Origin: Azotobacter bryophylli
GTDB taxonomy: Bacteria; Pseudomonadota; Gammaproteobacteria; Pseudomonadales; Pseudomonadaceae
Assembly: GCF_042643485.1 (NCBI RefSeq)
Contig: NZ_JBHRSJ010000001.1
Location: 124,001 to 188,000, forward strand
Reading direction: 5' to 3'
Length of the DNA stretch: 64,000 nucleotides
This document shows positions 62,947 through 64,000 of the stretch, piece by piece; the first letter of the stretch is position 1; every line of letters begins with the position of its first letter. Position numbers and translations under genes: made by a program. The notes below the pieces were generated by a model. It worked only from the letters and a program-made list of their open reading frames with translations. It was not told the DNA's origin and ran no database searches.

Positions 62947-63741
62947 ATGCGTGACTTGACCGCCTTGCCCGACCTCGAGCTGGCCCTGGTGCAGACCTCC
63001 CCGGTCTGGCAGGACCCCGCCGCCAACCACGCCCACTTCGGCCGGCTGCTGAAGCAGGCGGCGGGCGCCGATCTGGTGATCCTGCCGGAGATGTTCAGCA
63101 CCGGCTTCTCCATGGACGCCGCGGCGCTGGCCGAGGAAGAGGACGGCCCGACCCGCGCCTGGCTGCTCGGGCAGGCCGCGCGACTGGGTGCCGTGGTCGT
63201 CGGCAGCGTCATCACCCATTCCGCCGACGGCAGCTACCGCAACCGACTGTACTGGGCCCGTCCGGACGGCAACTGCGCCCACTACGACAAGCGCCATCTG
63301 TTCCGCATGGCCGGAGAGCACGAGCACTACGCCGCCGGACAGGAGCGCGTGCTGCTCGAGCTCAAGGGTTGGCAGGTGCGCCCGCTGGTCTGCTACGACC
63401 TGCGTTTCCCCGTGTGGAGCTGCGACCCGCACGACACCGATCTTCTGCTCTACATCGCCAGTTGGCCGGCGGCGCGACGCAACGCCTGGAACCGCCTGCT
63501 GCCGGCGCGCGCCATCGAGAACCTGTGCTACGTGGCCGCCGTCAACCGCATCGGCGAGGACGGCAAGGGCTATCCCCATGCCGGCGACAGCCAGGTCCTC
63601 GACTTCCAGGGCGACCCCCTGGCGGCTGCGGAGAGTGCCGAGGGCGTGTTCCGGGTGACGCTCTCGGCCCAGGCCCTGGCCAAGTACCGCACGCGCTTCC
63701 CGGCCTACCGGGATGCCGACGAGTTCGAGCTGAAGCTCTGA
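62947..63741 (+). CDS. YafV-type omega-amidase / nitrilase-family hydrolase
   Basis: A 264-residue nitrilase-fold amidase. The triad is Glu48 (ILPEMFSTGF), Lys115 (YDKRHLFR) and Cys149 (LVCYDLRFP), all in place. YafV-type enzymes hydrolyse the 2-oxo-acid amides produced by glutamine-linked transamination, which fits the aminotransferase just upstream. The ATG at 62947 lies after the palindromic repeat. A much longer frame running back into the aminotransferase gene is not meaningful. Confidence 0.9.
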   Translation: MRDLTALPDLELALVQTSPVWQDPAANHAHFGRLLKQAAGADLVILPEMFSTGFSMDAAALAEEEDGPTRAWLLGQAARLGAVVVGSVITHSADGSYRNRLYWARPDGNCAHYDKRHLFRMAGEHEHYAAGQERVLLELKGWQVRPLVCYDLRFPVWSCDPHDTDLLLYIASWPAARRNAWNRLLPARAIENLCYVAAVNRIGEDGKGYPHAGDSQVLDFQGDPLAAAESAEGVFRVTLSAQALAKYRTRFPAYRDADEFELKL

Positions 63742-63824
63742 CCGCGACAGGCGGACGCACTCGCCCGTTCGCCCCTCTCCGGGCTATGGTTGAGCGGAAA
63801 CGCATTCCGCCGTCAGGAGCCGCC

Positions 63825-64000
63825 ATGAAGACCCCATTGCCGCTTGCCGATGTCTACGCCGTCCTCGAACCCGGTCCGGTGCTGCTGCTCGGCACCGCGC
63901 AGGACGGGCGGGCCAACCTGATGCCGATGTCCTGGCACTGCATGCTGGAGTTCGAGCCGCCCCAGGTCGGCTGCGTGGTCAGTGCCGGGAACCACTCCTT
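63825..64000 (+). CDS. Flavin reductase family protein, N-terminal part
   Basis: The first 58 codons of a flavin-reductase-like (FMN-binding split barrel) protein that runs off the right edge. Visible signature: VLLLGTAQDGRANLMPMSW, then EPPQVGCVVSAGNHS. The ATG at 63825 has CAGGAG upstream. Such proteins supply reduced flavin to partner oxygenases or act alone; the rest of the gene is needed to say more. Confidence 0.8.
   Translation, partial: MKTPLPLADVYAVLEPGPVLLLGTAQDGRANLMPMSWHCMLEFEPPQVGCVVSAGNHS

Noticed and set aside
1..64000. CRISPR arrays, complete insertion sequences or toxin-antitoxin pairs
   Set aside because: No regularly spaced direct repeats, transposase motifs or paired small toxin-antitoxin genes were recognised.

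Overview
The window reads as high-GC chromosomal DNA from a member of the Pseudomonadaceae. From memory, most of the gene order matches the inverted PAO1 block from rhlB through valS-holC-pepA-lptFG, queA-tgt-yajC-secDF, suhB-trmJ-cysE, isc and ndk-rlmN-pilF-rodZ-ispG-hisS-bamB-der. Azotobacter or a Pseudomonas of the stutzeri/mendocina type would both fit; the sequence alone does not settle the genus.

Layout. 0-19.5 kb is a mixed metabolic stretch: the start of rhlB (reverse), a carboxylesterase, a decayed OprD porin, a GIY-YIG/GST fusion ORF, PPK2, yejK/ndpA, an orphan TAXI protein, a LysR regulator divergent from a dioxygenase-SDR-DUF2218 operon, sbcDC, two small hydrolases, rlmF and nhaD. 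19.6-28 kb holds valS, holC and pepA on the reverse strand, then lptFG forward and an RDD membrane protein. 28-37.2 kb is a loosely packed, lower-GC accessory block: a cold-shock protein, a flavocytochrome-type reductase, a miniature RTX calcium-binding protein, a cytosolic copper-storage-like four-helix protein, a Sel1 lipoprotein, an FNR/Anr-type iron-sulphur regulator, a DMT exporter and several orphan small ORFs. It ends at a tRNA-Leu(CAA) gene on the reverse strand with a near-consensus promoter. 37.4-43.5 kb is the queuosine-tRNA and Sec accessory operon (queA-tgt-yajC-secD-secF) plus a glycine-zipper protein. 43.5-44.1 kb holds a degraded SDR gene.

44.1-52.3 kb has suhB divergent from trmJ-cysE, then the full housekeeping Fe-S operon iscRSUA-hscBA-fdx-iscX behind a clear IscR-type operator. 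CysE leads to cysteine, IscS takes sulphur from cysteine, IscU is the scaffold, HscAB and ferredoxin support transfer, and IscR closes the loop. Users of Fe-S clusters lie in the same window: RlmN, IspG and the FNR-like regulator. 52.4-64 kb continues with ndk, rlmN, pilF, rodZ, ispG, hisS, a YfgM-like protein, bamB, der, a methionine-type aminotransferase, a YafV-type amidase and the start of a flavin reductase.

Points worth a second look: the GIY-YIG/GST fusion with its own internal ribosome site, the orphan mini-RTX protein, the 19-cysteine copper-storage-like protein, two pseudogenes with identifiable lesions (oprD, SDR), an 18-bp perfect inverted repeat, a TATAAT box inside a terminator loop before ndk, and a composite palindromic repeat near 62.87 kb. 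No CRISPR array, intact transposase, integrase or complete new defence system was seen.
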